From Microcoleus vaginatus HSN003 (GTDB lineage: Bacteria > Cyanobacteriota > Cyanobacteriia > Cyanobacteriales > Microcoleaceae): a DNA stretch of 64,000 nt. The stretch is from the NCBI RefSeq assembly GCF_022701255.1, contig NZ_CP031705.1, forward strand, positions 2,679,501 through 2,743,500. Direction: 5' to 3'. Both the position numbers and the translations under genes were made by a program. This document shows positions 54,558-63,113 of this stretch, one piece after another. The notes under the pieces are model-generated. The model was not told the DNA's origin. It made no database searches and saw nothing but the letters and a program-made list of their open reading frames with translations. Positions within the stretch are counted from its first letter, which is position 1; every line of letters starts with the position of its first letter.

Positions 54558-55469
54558 ATGCTCAAACAAAGCGATTTTGCTAGGAATTCCGACACTAATC
54601 GAGTAGAGGTGCTGTCCGAAGCACTGCCTTACATTCAACACTTTGCCGGTCGCACAATTGTGGTCAAATATGGCGGTGCGGCGATGAAAGATAGCACTCT
54701 CAAAGACAAGGTGGTTCGGGATATTGTGCTGCTAGCTTGCGTGGGAATGCGTCCGGTTGTGGTTCACGGCGGCGGCCCGGAAATTAATATTTGGCTGGAA
54801 AAATTGGGAATTGAGCCACAATTTAAGGATGGTTTGAGAGTGACTGATGCGGCGACAATGGAAGTTGTGGAAATGGTTTTGGTGGGTAAAGTAAATAAGG
54901 AAATTGTTTCGTTAATCAACCAAGCTGGTGGCAAAGCCGTGGGGCTGTGCGGCAAGGATGCCAATCTGATTCAAGCTCGTCCAGATGGCCGAGAAGGAAT
55001 TGGGTTTGTTGGTGAAGTCAGCGGCGTAAAAATCCAGATTTTGGAGTCTTTGGTGAACAGCGGTTATATTCCGGTGGTGTCGAGCGTGGCGGCGGATGAA
55101 AAAGGTCAATCTTACAACATTAATGCTGACACGGTGGCTGGAGAAATTGCGGCTGGTTTGGGAGCGGAAAAGTTGATTTTGATGACTGATACGGCGGGAA
55201 TTTTGGAGGATTATCACAAGCCAGAGAGTCTGATTGCTAAGTTAGATATTCAGGAAGCGAGACAGTTGGTTGAGTCGGGAGTTGTGTCTGGGGGGATGAT
55301 TCCGAAAGTTAATTGTTGTGTGCGGAGTTTGGCTCAGGGTGTGAATGGTGCTCACATTATTGACGGTAGAATTCCTCATGCTTTGCTGCAAGAAATATTT
55401 ACGGATGCGGGGATTGGGTCGATGATTGTGGCTTCTGAGTTTAGCAGCGCGAACTTAAAGCCTAAGTAA
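54558..55469 (+). CDS. argB: Acetylglutamate kinase
   Basis: A 303-residue amino-acid kinase that phosphorylates N-acetylglutamate in arginine synthesis. Motifs: [21 protein letters not shown] near 71, the [15 protein letters not shown] stretch near 194 and GGMIPKV near 250. The N-terminal helix ([15 protein letters not shown]) is the arginine-sensitive, PII-binding form, so it is probably activated by GlnB/PII under nitrogen sufficiency. It starts at the ATG at 54558. It is monocistronic. Confidence 0.97.
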   Translation: MLKQSDFARNSDTNRVEVLSEALPYIQHFAGRTIVVKYGGAAMKDSTLKDKVVRDIVLLACVGMRPVVVHGGGPEINIWLEKLGIEPQFKDGLRVTDAATMEVVEMVLVGKVNKEIVSLINQAGGKAVGLCGKDANLIQARPDGREGIGFVGEVSGVKIQILESLVNSGYIPVVSSVAADEKGQSYNINADTVAGEIAAGLGAEKLILMTDTAGILEDYHKPESLIAKLDIQEARQLVESGVVSGGMIPKVNCCVRSLAQGVNGAHIIDGRIPHALLQEIFTDAGIGSMIVASEFSSANLKPK

Positions 55470-55715
55470 GGTGTAAATCCTAGCGTGGGGAGGGCGGGTG
55501 CGTGAAAGGGGTAAACTCGCTGCGATCGCGTAGATCCTAACTCAACCTGCCCCTATAAACCTTAAGAAGGTACTTCTGGGAAATGACTTCAACTAATTGT
55601 AAGCCTCCTTTGATTTGAGATTTTCTTAAGCTATCATAAAAACCTTAAACTTGGGGAGTTTGTTGCTATTCTGAACCCTCTTTCAAATACGCGATTAACG
55701 CTATAGGAATCGTAA

Positions 55716-55877
55716 CACACCTCTATTCCTAGTTTACCAGCCGGACTTGTGGGAACTATTATTAAAGTGTATGATAGGGGAAAGAAATGTCAGTATCTAG
55801 TAAAGTTTGCTGATAGTCAAGGAATTGAATATGCTATGGCTATTTTGAAAGCCGAGGAAATTAGAGTTCTGCACTAG
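55716..55877 (+). pseudogene. DUF4926 protein fragment
   Basis: A start-less frame right after a TAA. It reads SLPAGLVGTIIKVYDRGKKC, then YLVKFADSQGIEYAMAILKAEEIRV, the second half of DUF4926 proteins (LPAGLVGTIVEVYDQGKAYEVEFAD). DUF4926 proteins often pair with toxin-like DUF6883 genes. The N terminus is missing, with a stop and no ATG. The family call is from memory of the consensus. Confidence 0.65.
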
Positions 55878-55970
55878 CAACTGGCAGTTGCTGAGAAATG
55901 TGAGGGGAATAGAAGTTAGATAAGGGCGATCGCACTTTAGGAAAAAAGGGCGATCGTACTTTCTCTAACT

Positions 55971-58325
55971 TTACTTAACTGGCTTCCAAATATTGAGAGA
56001 TTCCCGAATCGAACTTAATTGACTGAGGTACTCAATAAGCGTGGCTTTTTGATACTCAAGACGTGCTAGAATTTCCGGGGCTTCTGCTTCCTTCGTTTTC
56101 CGTTCCTTCAAGACGCGCTCGAAGTCATTTTGAAACCTTTTAATGTAATCATTGATTTGCTTTTCGGCACTCCTGAAATCAGCCGAAATCTGTTTATCAA
56201 TAACTCGCTCTAGAAGTTGTCGGTTTCTAGATATCTGCTCATCTATTTTCCCATTTACTGACTCTAATGTCTGTCGTAAATCAACATCAAAAAATTCCCA
56301 ATTTTCCGTAACATCAACATCAGCATAATAAACTTCATCCGAGTTACAGCAACGACTTTTTCTACCTGTTTCTTCCCTTCTATTTCCTACAACCACTGCT
56401 AATTGTACATCTTTAATCCGCGCATCAATCCCAGGAAAATCAAAGCTAGGAAACTGAATTGAGTTGATGTTCAGTTTCACTTCTAAAGCATCACCAAGGT
56501 AATTAGATAATTCATCGGATATTTCTTGAATATCTTCCTGGATTCTTCTTGCCAACTCTTCGCGAATCTTCGTCCCCTCTCGAACTAATTCATCCTGAGT
56601 ATCTATCCACCAATTATGAATATGTGGCGGGCAAATTTTATTAATTGTTTTAACAATTTTTTCCGCTTCCGCCTTCGTTTTACACCGGATAATGTACGGA
56701 TCTAATTTTTCACTTTTAACAGCGTGTTCATAAACCGAATTATTGAAAGTTTCAGGCACAGATTCACTCAGCTTATCCAACAAAGATACAGTTAAATTGA
56801 ATGCTTGGCCTAAGCCCTTACCAAAATTAGGGAAAAGTCCTAATACTAATTCTCCTATTCCTCCTATTATTTGTCCGACGCCCATATTATCAGATGTTGG
56901 CTGTGGTAGTTGACGAATTTTTGGAGTTTTTTTTGGCTTGGGAGAGTTGGCGGAACGAGAGTCGGCAATCTTATCAATCTCACTTTTGATCTTGGCTTTA
57001 GCTCCATCGGCAAATTTATCAATGCCTTGACTAAATCCTTGGATTAGTATTTGTTTTTCTGTCTCGACCTTTTTTTTGACTGACTCAACTTTGTACATCG
57101 CATTTTCTGAGCGTTTCCTGTACTCTTCTACTTTTTCTTTGAGGGATTCAATCTCCATTTCCCAACCTTTAATTTCTGTATTCAGAGTATCCTCAATAGC
57201 CTTAGCAGCTTTATCGATTTCTGCCACCACCTCACTCAATAAATTCCAGCCCGAATTTTGCGTAATCCTTTGAATGACTGTTTCTTGAATGTTCAGGATA
57301 CCGCTATCTTGCAAAGCTCTTGGTGCAATCTCTTCAGGTAAAGGAATTACTCTCCTACCTTTTTCATCTCTCTCAGCATATTTGGCACTAAAGAAATCCT
57401 CAAAATCTTTTATCTCCTTTTCAGTTGCTTTTTCTTGCTGAATCAATTTCGCTAAAAGTCCTTGTCGAGAACTAGCAGGGTAAATAACTGGATTGCAAAA
57501 CCCAAAGCCAGTTAACTCTCGTTCTAAATCCTTGATGACATCAGCAATTTCTTTGTCTCTCTCTGTTTTTTGGTCAATTTTATTCAAAATAAAGTAAATT
57601 TTTCCTGTGTTCTCAGCTATAAAATCCTTACGATTTTCAACAACATCCTTAAACAAATCGGCAACTGCATTATCTTTGTAGGAAGCGTAGTTTAAAATAA
57701 ACAGAATGGCATTGCAGGTTCGCAGTGCTTCTAGTGCTGTCTGCTTCAGTGCATTAATGTTGAAGTTTGCAGACTCCCACTCATTAGGGCCAGGAGTATC
57801 AACTAAGGTAAAGCCTGTGAGAGAAGATAATTGGCTAATTGCTTCAATCGGATGCTCTATCTCAAAGCGTGTAGTGTTATCAGGATTGCCTTTCTCTCGG
57901 ATTTCACGGGTACGCAGCAGGAATTCTTGTTGAATTTTGCCTGCGTCACCCTCAACAAGAAGAACTGGTTTTCTTTCTCCTTCTCGATACTCTAAAAGTT
58001 TAGGAGTTTCGCCCGGTTTAATGTGTCGGACATCTGTACGGCAGATGGTACAGGCGGCCGTTTCACTCGCCAGCACATCAGCACCGATGATAGAATTCAA
58101 GAAGGTGCTTTTGCCAGCTTTCATTGCTGCTATTACGGCTACTTGATACTTCTGATCTTGCAAAGCCTTTAAAGCTTTGTTAATTTCATCTTCAATGCTT
58201 TGTAGCCCTTGACTTTCATCTCCCTGAATGCGGAGTCCGTCACGGAATTCTTTGAGATATTGTAAGAGGAAAGTGCCTGTACTGTAAATGCTGGTGTATG
58301 CTGCTTGAAATTCTTGAGAAGACAT
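55971..58325 (-). CDS. Dynamin-like GTPase (third copy)
   Basis: A 784-residue large GTPase. G1 AAMKAGKST at 66-74 has Ala in place of the first Gly. G2 lies in ETAACTICRTDVRHI (about 88-102), G3 DTPG at 176-179 and G4 NKID at 248-251. From ~360 there are long coiled coils (IESLKEKVEEYRKRSENAM). A Gly/hydrophobic stretch (IIGGIGELVLGLFPNF, near 490) may be a membrane paddle. Near 650 lies a CCNSDEVYYADVDV motif, and the C-terminal end is coiled. The architecture is that of bacterial dynamins that bind and remodel membranes. It is transcribed from upstream of a glycine-zipper gene, likely one operon. The physiological role is not known. Confidence 0.85.
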   Translation of the reverse strand: MSSQEFQAAYTSIYSTGTFLLQYLKEFRDGLRIQGDESQGLQSIEDEINKALKALQDQKYQVAVIAAMKAGKSTFLNSIIGADVLASETAACTICRTDVRHIKPGETPKLLEYREGERKPVLLVEGDAGKIQQEFLLRTREIREKGNPDNTTRFEIEHPIEAISQLSSLTGFTLVDTPGPNEWESANFNINALKQTALEALRTCNAILFILNYASYKDNAVADLFKDVVENRKDFIAENTGKIYFILNKIDQKTERDKEIADVIKDLERELTGFGFCNPVIYPASSRQGLLAKLIQQEKATEKEIKDFEDFFSAKYAERDEKGRRVIPLPEEIAPRALQDSGILNIQETVIQRITQNSGWNLLSEVVAEIDKAAKAIEDTLNTEIKGWEMEIESLKEKVEEYRKRSENAMYKVESVKKKVETEKQILIQGFSQGIDKFADGAKAKIKSEIDKIADSRSANSPKPKKTPKIRQLPQPTSDNMGVGQIIGGIGELVLGLFPNFGKGLGQAFNLTVSLLDKLSESVPETFNNSVYEHAVKSEKLDPYIIRCKTKAEAEKIVKTINKICPPHIHNWWIDTQDELVREGTKIREELARRIQEDIQEISDELSNYLGDALEVKLNINSIQFPSFDFPGIDARIKDVQLAVVVGNRREETGRKSRCCNSDEVYYADVDVTENWEFFDVDLRQTLESVNGKIDEQISRNRQLLERVIDKQISADFRSAEKQINDYIKRFQNDFERVLKERKTKEAEAPEILARLEYQKATLIEYLSQLSSIRESLNIWKPVK

Positions 58326-58417
58326 AAGTTCACACTTTTTAGTTGAGGGACGGGCTAAGTTAGAGCTAGAAATTCGCGGTTAAAATTGATAGAGATTGTG
58401 CGCTTACCAATCTATCC

Positions 58418-58443
58418 GCCAGGGTTTTAAACTCCTGGTGGAC
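58418..58443. repeat. GCCAGGGTTTTAAACTCCTGGTGGAC unit
   Basis: It resembles the unit at 3890-3915 (CTAGGGGTTTTAAGCCCTGG). It has arms CCAGG/CCTGG around an AT-rich centre. Confidence 0.6.
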
Positions 58444-58482
58444 TGGTGGAACAAGCGCTAAATATCAACAACCTACTTATTA

Positions 58483-58504
58483 GCCAGGGACTTAAGTCCC
58501 TGGC
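58483..58504. repeat. 22-bp perfect palindrome
   Basis: GCCAGGGACTT/AAGTCCCTGGC, 12 bp past the stop of the glycine-zipper gene. It may be an attenuator between that gene and the GTPase gene, since both lie on the same strand. No T run follows, so it is not a full terminator. Confidence 0.6.
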
Positions 58505-58516
58505 GCGAGTCAATGT

Positions 58517-58732
58517 TTAGTCGTCAGAAAAAGCCTTGCTAATCCCGTAAAATGCCAAACCAGCCAACGCACCTACGGCTACACCAACGGGCCCAGCAGC
58601 AGCACCAATACCAGCACCTCCGCCAACGGCACCAACTGCCGTCAAACCTGTAGCAGCTACCACACCAGCACCCACAGCACCACCCGCAGCAGCGGAACCT
58701 GCCGCTTTCGCTATTTCATCACCTTTAGCCAT
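58517..58732 (-). CDS. Glycine-zipper small membrane protein
   Basis: A 71-residue protein, one third glycine (GSAAAGGAVGAGVVAATG, GGGAGIGAAAGPVGVAV) with only a basic/acidic head (MAKGDEIAKAAG) and a polar end (ISKAFSDD). GxxxG runs spaced by small residues form glycine zippers that pack helices in membranes or pores. It has no known named family. It lies 192 bp upstream of the dynamin-like gene on the same strand, suggesting a functional pair; a role as effector or membrane partner is inferred. Confidence 0.75.
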   Translation of the reverse strand: MAKGDEIAKAAGSAAAGGAVGAGVVAATGLTAVGAVGGGAGIGAAAGPVGVAVGALAGLAFYGISKAFSDD

Positions 58733-58866
58733 TGAAATACCTCAGTGTAAGGAACAAAAACTAACTGTTTGACTAACGAAAGTTAATTAAACAGGCAAAA
58801 TTTGAAAGATCGCGATCGCACTTTCCCGCTTTTCTAAGTATTTGCACTTAGACAATGAGTCGGTAA

Positions 58867-59460
58867 TTTAATCCTAGACTACCTATTGGTAGCAAACAAC
58901 TAACAAACGCTATCAACTTCGGTTATGCTATCGTTAGCCACATCTCAACACACCCGAAAAGGACATCAAAAGAAGAATTATTTGCCGAAGCCGCCAAACA
59001 CTGGGACTTAGAAAGGCTGTACCAAGCTTTTGCAGAAGCTAAACGGCAAATCTCTCCCCGAGCGCGAAGGGGACTAACAGAAACAGAAAAACTCTACCTG
59101 CGAGGATTGCTTTCCGGTTGCAGTCCCGCCGAAATCGCCCGCCAACTGCTTCAGAGTTCCAAAAGTGCAGAGGTTTATTTATGTAAAACTTTATATCAAT
59201 ATGTTAAAAAAATCGCAGATGTACCTAACGAACCTGTAGGAAATTGGCGCAATATTTGCGATCGGCTACAGGAAGCCGGATATAAAACTCAGTCTTCTCC
59301 TGAATTTAAAATAAATAATTCTGTACCTACAGAAGCATTAGTAAAAATAGTTAATATAGGTTTTGATTCTAATACAGGCACAATTGATATTAACATCCGG
59401 GTTTCAATCCCCTCAACTTCAGAAGCGCCGAAAACAGAAGACTTGGATAAAAACGGTTAG
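58867..59460 (+). CDS. HTH-like hypothetical ORF without an ATG start, possible pseudogene
   Basis: A 197-codon frame opens after a TAA at 58864-58866. The first conventional starts in it are internal (for instance TTG at 59107). The translation is well formed: SKEELFAEAAKHWDLERLYQA, then LTETEKLYLRGLLSGCSPAE and IARQLLQSSKSAEVYLCKTL, which has helix-turn-helix character like the N-terminal domains of cyanobacterial STAND/vMAP proteins. The end (VKIVNIGFDSNTGTIDINIRVSIP) is a different, beta-rich segment. It is either 5'-truncated or uses an unusual start. It is divergent from the glycine-zipper gene. Confidence 0.5.
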   Translation, partial: FNPRLPIGSKQLTNAINFGYAIVSHISTHPKRTSKEELFAEAAKHWDLERLYQAFAEAKRQISPRARRGLTETEKLYLRGLLSGCSPAEIARQLLQSSKSAEVYLCKTLYQYVKKIADVPNEPVGNWRNICDRLQEAGYKTQSSPEFKINNSVPTEALVKIVNIGFDSNTGTIDINIRVSIPSTSEAPKTEDLDKNG

Positions 59461-59631
59461 AGGGGCGATCGCACCGGGGGACAGAAAGGGATCTCGCCCC
59501 TCCAGTGAGAGGCAAAAATGTTAATAATCTTATAGCTGAGAGTTTTAGAAGGAACTTTTTGATAAAATATCAAAATTAAAACTGCCTCACCAGCTTCGAT
59601 TTTACCTAAAGCAATCAAATTAGTCAAATTT

Positions 59632-61419
59632 ATGTCTCGATTAAGTATCCGATCGCACAACAAAGCTCTGGGCTTTGTGCTGGGTTTATTAATTTTTGTC
59701 ATTTTAATTCCCGGATGTTGGGCTTTAACAACTAATATTGCTCCCACAGCAGCACGGCCAGTAGATAACACAGTAGCTGTGCGTGCAGATGTACAAAATA
59801 CATCAAATTCTCGCTCTTCTTTAGGAGTTGGGCTTAATGGTATTGCTGACTACTCCACACAATTACCCTTTTTAGATGCTTTCAAATCTTCTAGAAGATG
59901 GATAACTCAATGCACCAGCGGACAACCAAACTGTAAAGGTGAATGGGATACAGATGAGTATAATCTTTTAAATCTTGATGAAAATGGGTGGGTGAAGTCT
60001 CTCCCCTCGCCCGAAGATGCTCCTAAATATACTAGGGTAAGTACCCTATTACTTAGGGAAATCCCCAATCGCTATCCTTCAGGCCAATATATTGTTAGTT
60101 ATGAGGGTGAAGGTGCGATCGAATATAACTTTGATGGCAAAAAAGATGAGGCTGCGTCGAAACCCGGGAGGGATATCATTAATGTGGATGCCACACAAGG
60201 CGGAGGCATAATGATTACAATTACTGCTACCGATCCCAAGAAAACAGGGAACTATATCCGCAATATTAAAGTGGTTCGCTCCCAATATGAACAGCTTTAT
60301 CAAAGTGGTGAAATATTTAATCCGCTGTTTATAGAAAAGATTAAAAAATTTAGAGTCTTGCGTTTTATGGACTGGATGGGGACAAATGGTTCAGAACAAA
60401 AAGAATGGCCAAACCGACCTAAACCAGAGAGTGTATCCTATTCTTACCGAGGAAATGTTCCCATAGAAGTTATGGTGAATTTAGCTAACAAAGTCCAAGC
60501 AGAGCCCTGGTTTAATATGCCACATCAGGCTACGGATGAATATATGACTAACTTTGCTAAAATGGTCAAAGATAGTTTAGATCCCAAGCTGAAAGTTAAT
60601 GTAGAGTATTCTAATGAGGTTTGGAATTGGTCATTTCAACAAGCGCATTATGCTTTGAAACAAGGTAAAGCGAGGTGGGGAGATAAAGGCGATGCTTTTA
60701 TGCAATGGCACGGAATGCGTACTGCTCAAATGTGCGATATATGGAAAGGCGTCTTTGGGGATCAAAAGAATCGAGTGGTCTGCGTGTTAGGAACTCAAAG
60801 AGCTTGGAGAGAGTTAGGAAATTATGCTTTAGATTGTCCCTATTGGGTGGCTGAGGGCAATAAACCTTGTTATCAACACGGCATTGATGCCTATGCTATA
60901 GCTGGATATTTTAGCGGAAACTTGGGCGGGAAAGAAAATGTCAGCACAGTAGAGTCTTGGTTGAATGACGCAGATGGCGGGTTTGGCAAAGCTTTTAAGC
61001 AATTAAGAGAGGGCGGGTTACTTGCTGGCTTCAAAGATAGTTTGCCCGATGTGGATAATGACTTTAGGTATTACTTAGAGGTGGCTCAAAAAAAAGGTCT
61101 CAAGTTATTTGTTTACGAGGGCGGTCAACATATTGTAGGTATTCAAGGAGTTGAGAATAACGAAAAACTGACTAAGTTTTTTATGGAATTAAATAGGCGC
61201 CCAGAAATGTATGATCTCTACACCCAATTACTCAATAGTTGGAAACAAGCTGGAGGCAGTCTTTTTATGCACTTTGTGGATGTGAGTTCATTTAGTAAGT
61301 GGGGAAGTTGGGGGGCTTTGGAATATGTGGAACAAAAGGGTTCGCCTAAGTATGATGCTTTGATGGATTTTATTGATAAGAATCCTTGCTGGTGGGATGG
61401 GTGTGCTGTGGAGGGATGA
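59632..61419 (+). CDS. Secreted glycoside-hydrolase-like (GH-A-type) protein
   Basis: A 595-residue protein. The N-terminal signal segment (about 11-32, ALGFVLGLLIFVILIPGCWA) ends in a possible lipobox or signal peptidase site. Residues ~70-230 are beta-rich. The TIM-barrel-like part has FRVLRFMDWMGTNGSE, WFNMPHQATDEYMTNFA, NVEYSNEVWNWSFQQAHY with putative acid/base E329, and LFVYEGGQHIVG with putative nucleophile E496, about 167 residues apart. This layout fits clan GH-A hydrolases. Such proteins are sometimes labelled cellulose-binding; the substrate is unproven. It is monocistronic and followed by a MITE-like repeat. Confidence 0.75.
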   Translation: MSRLSIRSHNKALGFVLGLLIFVILIPGCWALTTNIAPTAARPVDNTVAVRADVQNTSNSRSSLGVGLNGIADYSTQLPFLDAFKSSRRWITQCTSGQPNCKGEWDTDEYNLLNLDENGWVKSLPSPEDAPKYTRVSTLLLREIPNRYPSGQYIVSYEGEGAIEYNFDGKKDEAASKPGRDIINVDATQGGGIMITITATDPKKTGNYIRNIKVVRSQYEQLYQSGEIFNPLFIEKIKKFRVLRFMDWMGTNGSEQKEWPNRPKPESVSYSYRGNVPIEVMVNLANKVQAEPWFNMPHQATDEYMTNFAKMVKDSLDPKLKVNVEYSNEVWNWSFQQAHYALKQGKARWGDKGDAFMQWHGMRTAQMCDIWKGVFGDQKNRVVCVLGTQRAWRELGNYALDCPYWVAEGNKPCYQHGIDAYAIAGYFSGNLGGKENVSTVESWLNDADGGFGKAFKQLREGGLLAGFKDSLPDVDNDFRYYLEVAQKKGLKLFVYEGGQHIVGIQGVENNEKLTKFFMELNRRPEMYDLYTQLLNSWKQAGGSLFMHFVDVSSFSKWGSWGALEYVEQKGSPKYDALMDFIDKNPCWWDGCAVEG

Positions 61420-61429
61420 TGAGGAATTG

Positions 61430-61567
61430 GGTGCAACTGAGATGTTGCACCATTCTCAATTACTTGTTTAGGAACAGGCAAGATGCCTGTTCCACAAGAA
61501 AATTCACTCTTTGTGGAACAGGCATCTTGCCTGTTAAGCGAGAATGGTGCAAGATCTGAGGTGCAAT
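61430..61567. repeat. MITE-like palindromic repeat, copy F
   Basis: The most complete copy: GGTGCAACTGAGATGTTGCACC, outer arms CACCATTCTCAA/AGCGAGAATGGTG, inner arms GGAACAGGCAAGATGCCTGTTCC and GTGGAACAGGCATCTTGCCTGTT, closing GCAAGATCTGAGGTGCAA. It borders the stop of the DUF948 gene. Confidence 0.88.
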
Positions 61568-62145
61568 CAAGAATCGTTCGATCGCACTTCCTCAAAATCT
61601 TCCGTATCCCCCGCCGAACCCGAACCCTCGCTACCCCTCAACCGTGGCGATTCCCCATTACTCGCACCCGCACCGTAAAGCCCAGAATACCTATCCTCCA
61701 AGCCCGAATCCCTCAGCGAAAGCGCACTTCTTTGACTCGGTGACAATCTCTCTGATCGGCGATTTGCCCCAGACATGGGCGGCTTCCGAGTTAAACTTTT
61801 CCAAGCAGCCTTAATCCCAGTCACCACGCTGCGAGTTGTTACCTGCACGTTTTGCGCCTGCTTTTTAGCGGTACCAATACTTCGATCGACCTGTTTGACA
61901 ACCTCGCCCGCACTTTGTACTCCCTCGCTGACATCATCCGTCAACTCGCTAATTTCCAGCCCCGTCAACCGAATCGCCTCCAAAGTGGGCGGAAATTCGC
62001 GAGAAAGCGTGTCAGCGAGCTTTTCCACGCTGCGCGCCGCCCTCGCCAGCGCTTGCACCGCAGGTATTAAAGTCACTAAAACAGCAGTCAGGCTAACTGC
62101 CACTAGCAAAATCGAAAGTCCTAGCCAGAATATAGGGTCACTCAC
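61567..62145 (-). CDS. DUF948-type membrane protein
   Basis: A 192-residue protein. One N-terminal helix (about 5-28, IFWLGLSILLVAVSLTAVLVTLIPAV) is followed by a heptad helical region (about 30-105, VEKLADTLSREFPPTLEAIRLTGLEISELTDDV) typical of DUF948, then a Ser/Gly/Arg-rich tail (SGLEDRYSGLYGAGASNG). DUF948 proteins are membrane-tethered, of unknown function. It sits in the same direction as two further small membrane/coiled-coil genes, so a shared transcript is likely. Confidence 0.8.
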   Translation of the reverse strand: MSDPIFWLGLSILLVAVSLTAVLVTLIPAVQALARAARSVEKLADTLSREFPPTLEAIRLTGLEISELTDDVSEGVQSAGEVVKQVDRSIGTAKKQAQNVQVTTRSVVTGIKAAWKSLTRKPPMSGANRRSERLSPSQRSALSLRDSGLEDRYSGLYGAGASNGESPRLRGSEGSGSAGDTEDFEEVRSNDS

Positions 62146-62182
62146 TTGAATCTCAGATTTGGGGTTGAGGATTTCATGTCAT

Positions 62183-62524
62183 TTAGCGCAGGGGAGGGCG
62201 CGAGGGGGAACTCACTTCAGCTTCACTTTCCGACAGTGTTTGGCGTTCCCGCTGAGTCGCTTCCAAACCGGCCGCGATCGCCTCTTTGAGTCTAATCAAA
62301 GTTTCGTCCCAATTTCGGATTGCGGTTTCAGAAAGTCGATCGGCCTGCAACTGCACGCTACTCGATAAATCCTCCGCCAACTCGGGCAAAGCATCGGCCG
62401 ATTTTTTCAATATCTGCCGCGTCTCCTTGCCTGGTCGCGGTGCTATCAGCAACCCAGTCACGGCGCCGATCGCAGAACCCACCAGCAAACCGCCAATAAA
62501 TAATCCTGAACGTTTAGTTGACAT
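62183..62524 (-). CDS. YtxH-domain protein
   Basis: A 113-residue protein from the ATG at 62524 (MSTKRSGLFIGGLLVGSAIG). The YtxH motif is the glycine-rich helix GGLLVGSAIGAVTGLLIAPRPGKETRQIL, followed by an amphipathic helical tail (AEDLSSSVQLQADRLSETAIR). YtxH proteins are general-stress-type, membrane-anchored, with no assigned reaction. It is upstream of the DUF948 gene by 38 bp. The C terminus (SSPSRPPLR) is flexible. Confidence 0.85.
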   Translation of the reverse strand: MSTKRSGLFIGGLLVGSAIGAVTGLLIAPRPGKETRQILKKSADALPELAEDLSSSVQLQADRLSETAIRNWDETLIRLKEAIAAGLEATQRERQTLSESEAEVSSPSRPPLR

Positions 62525-62645
62525 TTTTATAGCTTCTCTCCATACACCAATTTTAGGCACGTTTGCCCGATCGCAGCCCTTTGCAAAGGTAGAAATATTG
62601 TTGACAATCCTACCGAGTCAGCAGGGGCGACAGTTTTAGGATAGC

Positions 62646-62951
62646 TTACCTCAAAGGTCGAGCGCCCCTGGACCAAAGCATCCGTCCCAAACCCAGCAAT
62701 CCCAAAAGTTGCTGAACCTGTTGCAGTTGCAATTCCAGTTGTTGATAACGCCGCCGCACTTGGCGGGTACCTTGCTGCCTTTTACCAAGGAAATCCGGCG
62801 ACGTGCTGAGGACATTGCTACTGGTGCGTTCCATACCTGCGATCCGCATTTCCAAACGTGCGATCGTCCGCCTGATTTTCCACACCTTCGCAGCGATATA
62901 AAAGCAAACCAGAGATATTAGTAGATTGATAATTACAACAGCAGTCAGCAT
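62646..62951 (-). CDS. Hypothetical membrane/coiled-coil protein, 101 residues
   Basis: One N-terminal helix (about 3-22, TAVVIINLLISLVCFYIAAKVW) is followed by a basic helical region with heptads (RRTIARLEMRIAGMERTSSNVL; RRRYQQLELQLQQVQQLLGLLGLGRML). No family is named. With the DUF948 and YtxH genes it forms a minus-strand run of three small anchored, coiled-coil genes, which may act together at the membrane. Confidence 0.7.
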   Translation of the reverse strand: MLTAVVIINLLISLVCFYIAAKVWKIRRTIARLEMRIAGMERTSSNVLSTSPDFLGKRQQGTRQVRRRYQQLELQLQQVQQLLGLLGLGRMLWSRGARPLR

Positions 62952-63018
62952 TTATTACTTATTTTTAAACTACTAAAATATTTCGTTTTTTTTGGCTGGC
63001 TAGCAGCCCTCTTGTTTA

Positions 63019-63077
63019 GGGACACAACAATGTTGTGTCCTGAACTATGTTGTAGGGACAAAACATTGTTGTGTCCC
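63019..63077. terminator. Two hairpins of GGGACACAACA type
   Basis: GGACACAACA/TGTTGTGTCC (63020-63040) and GGGACAAAACA/TGTTGTGTCCC (63055-63077), 37 bp past the msrA stop. They could terminate msrA and look like a short dispersed repeat. Confidence 0.65.
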
Positions 63078-63113
63078 GATCTATGTGTCCCTATCCATAA
63101 GCCGGGTCAAGTT

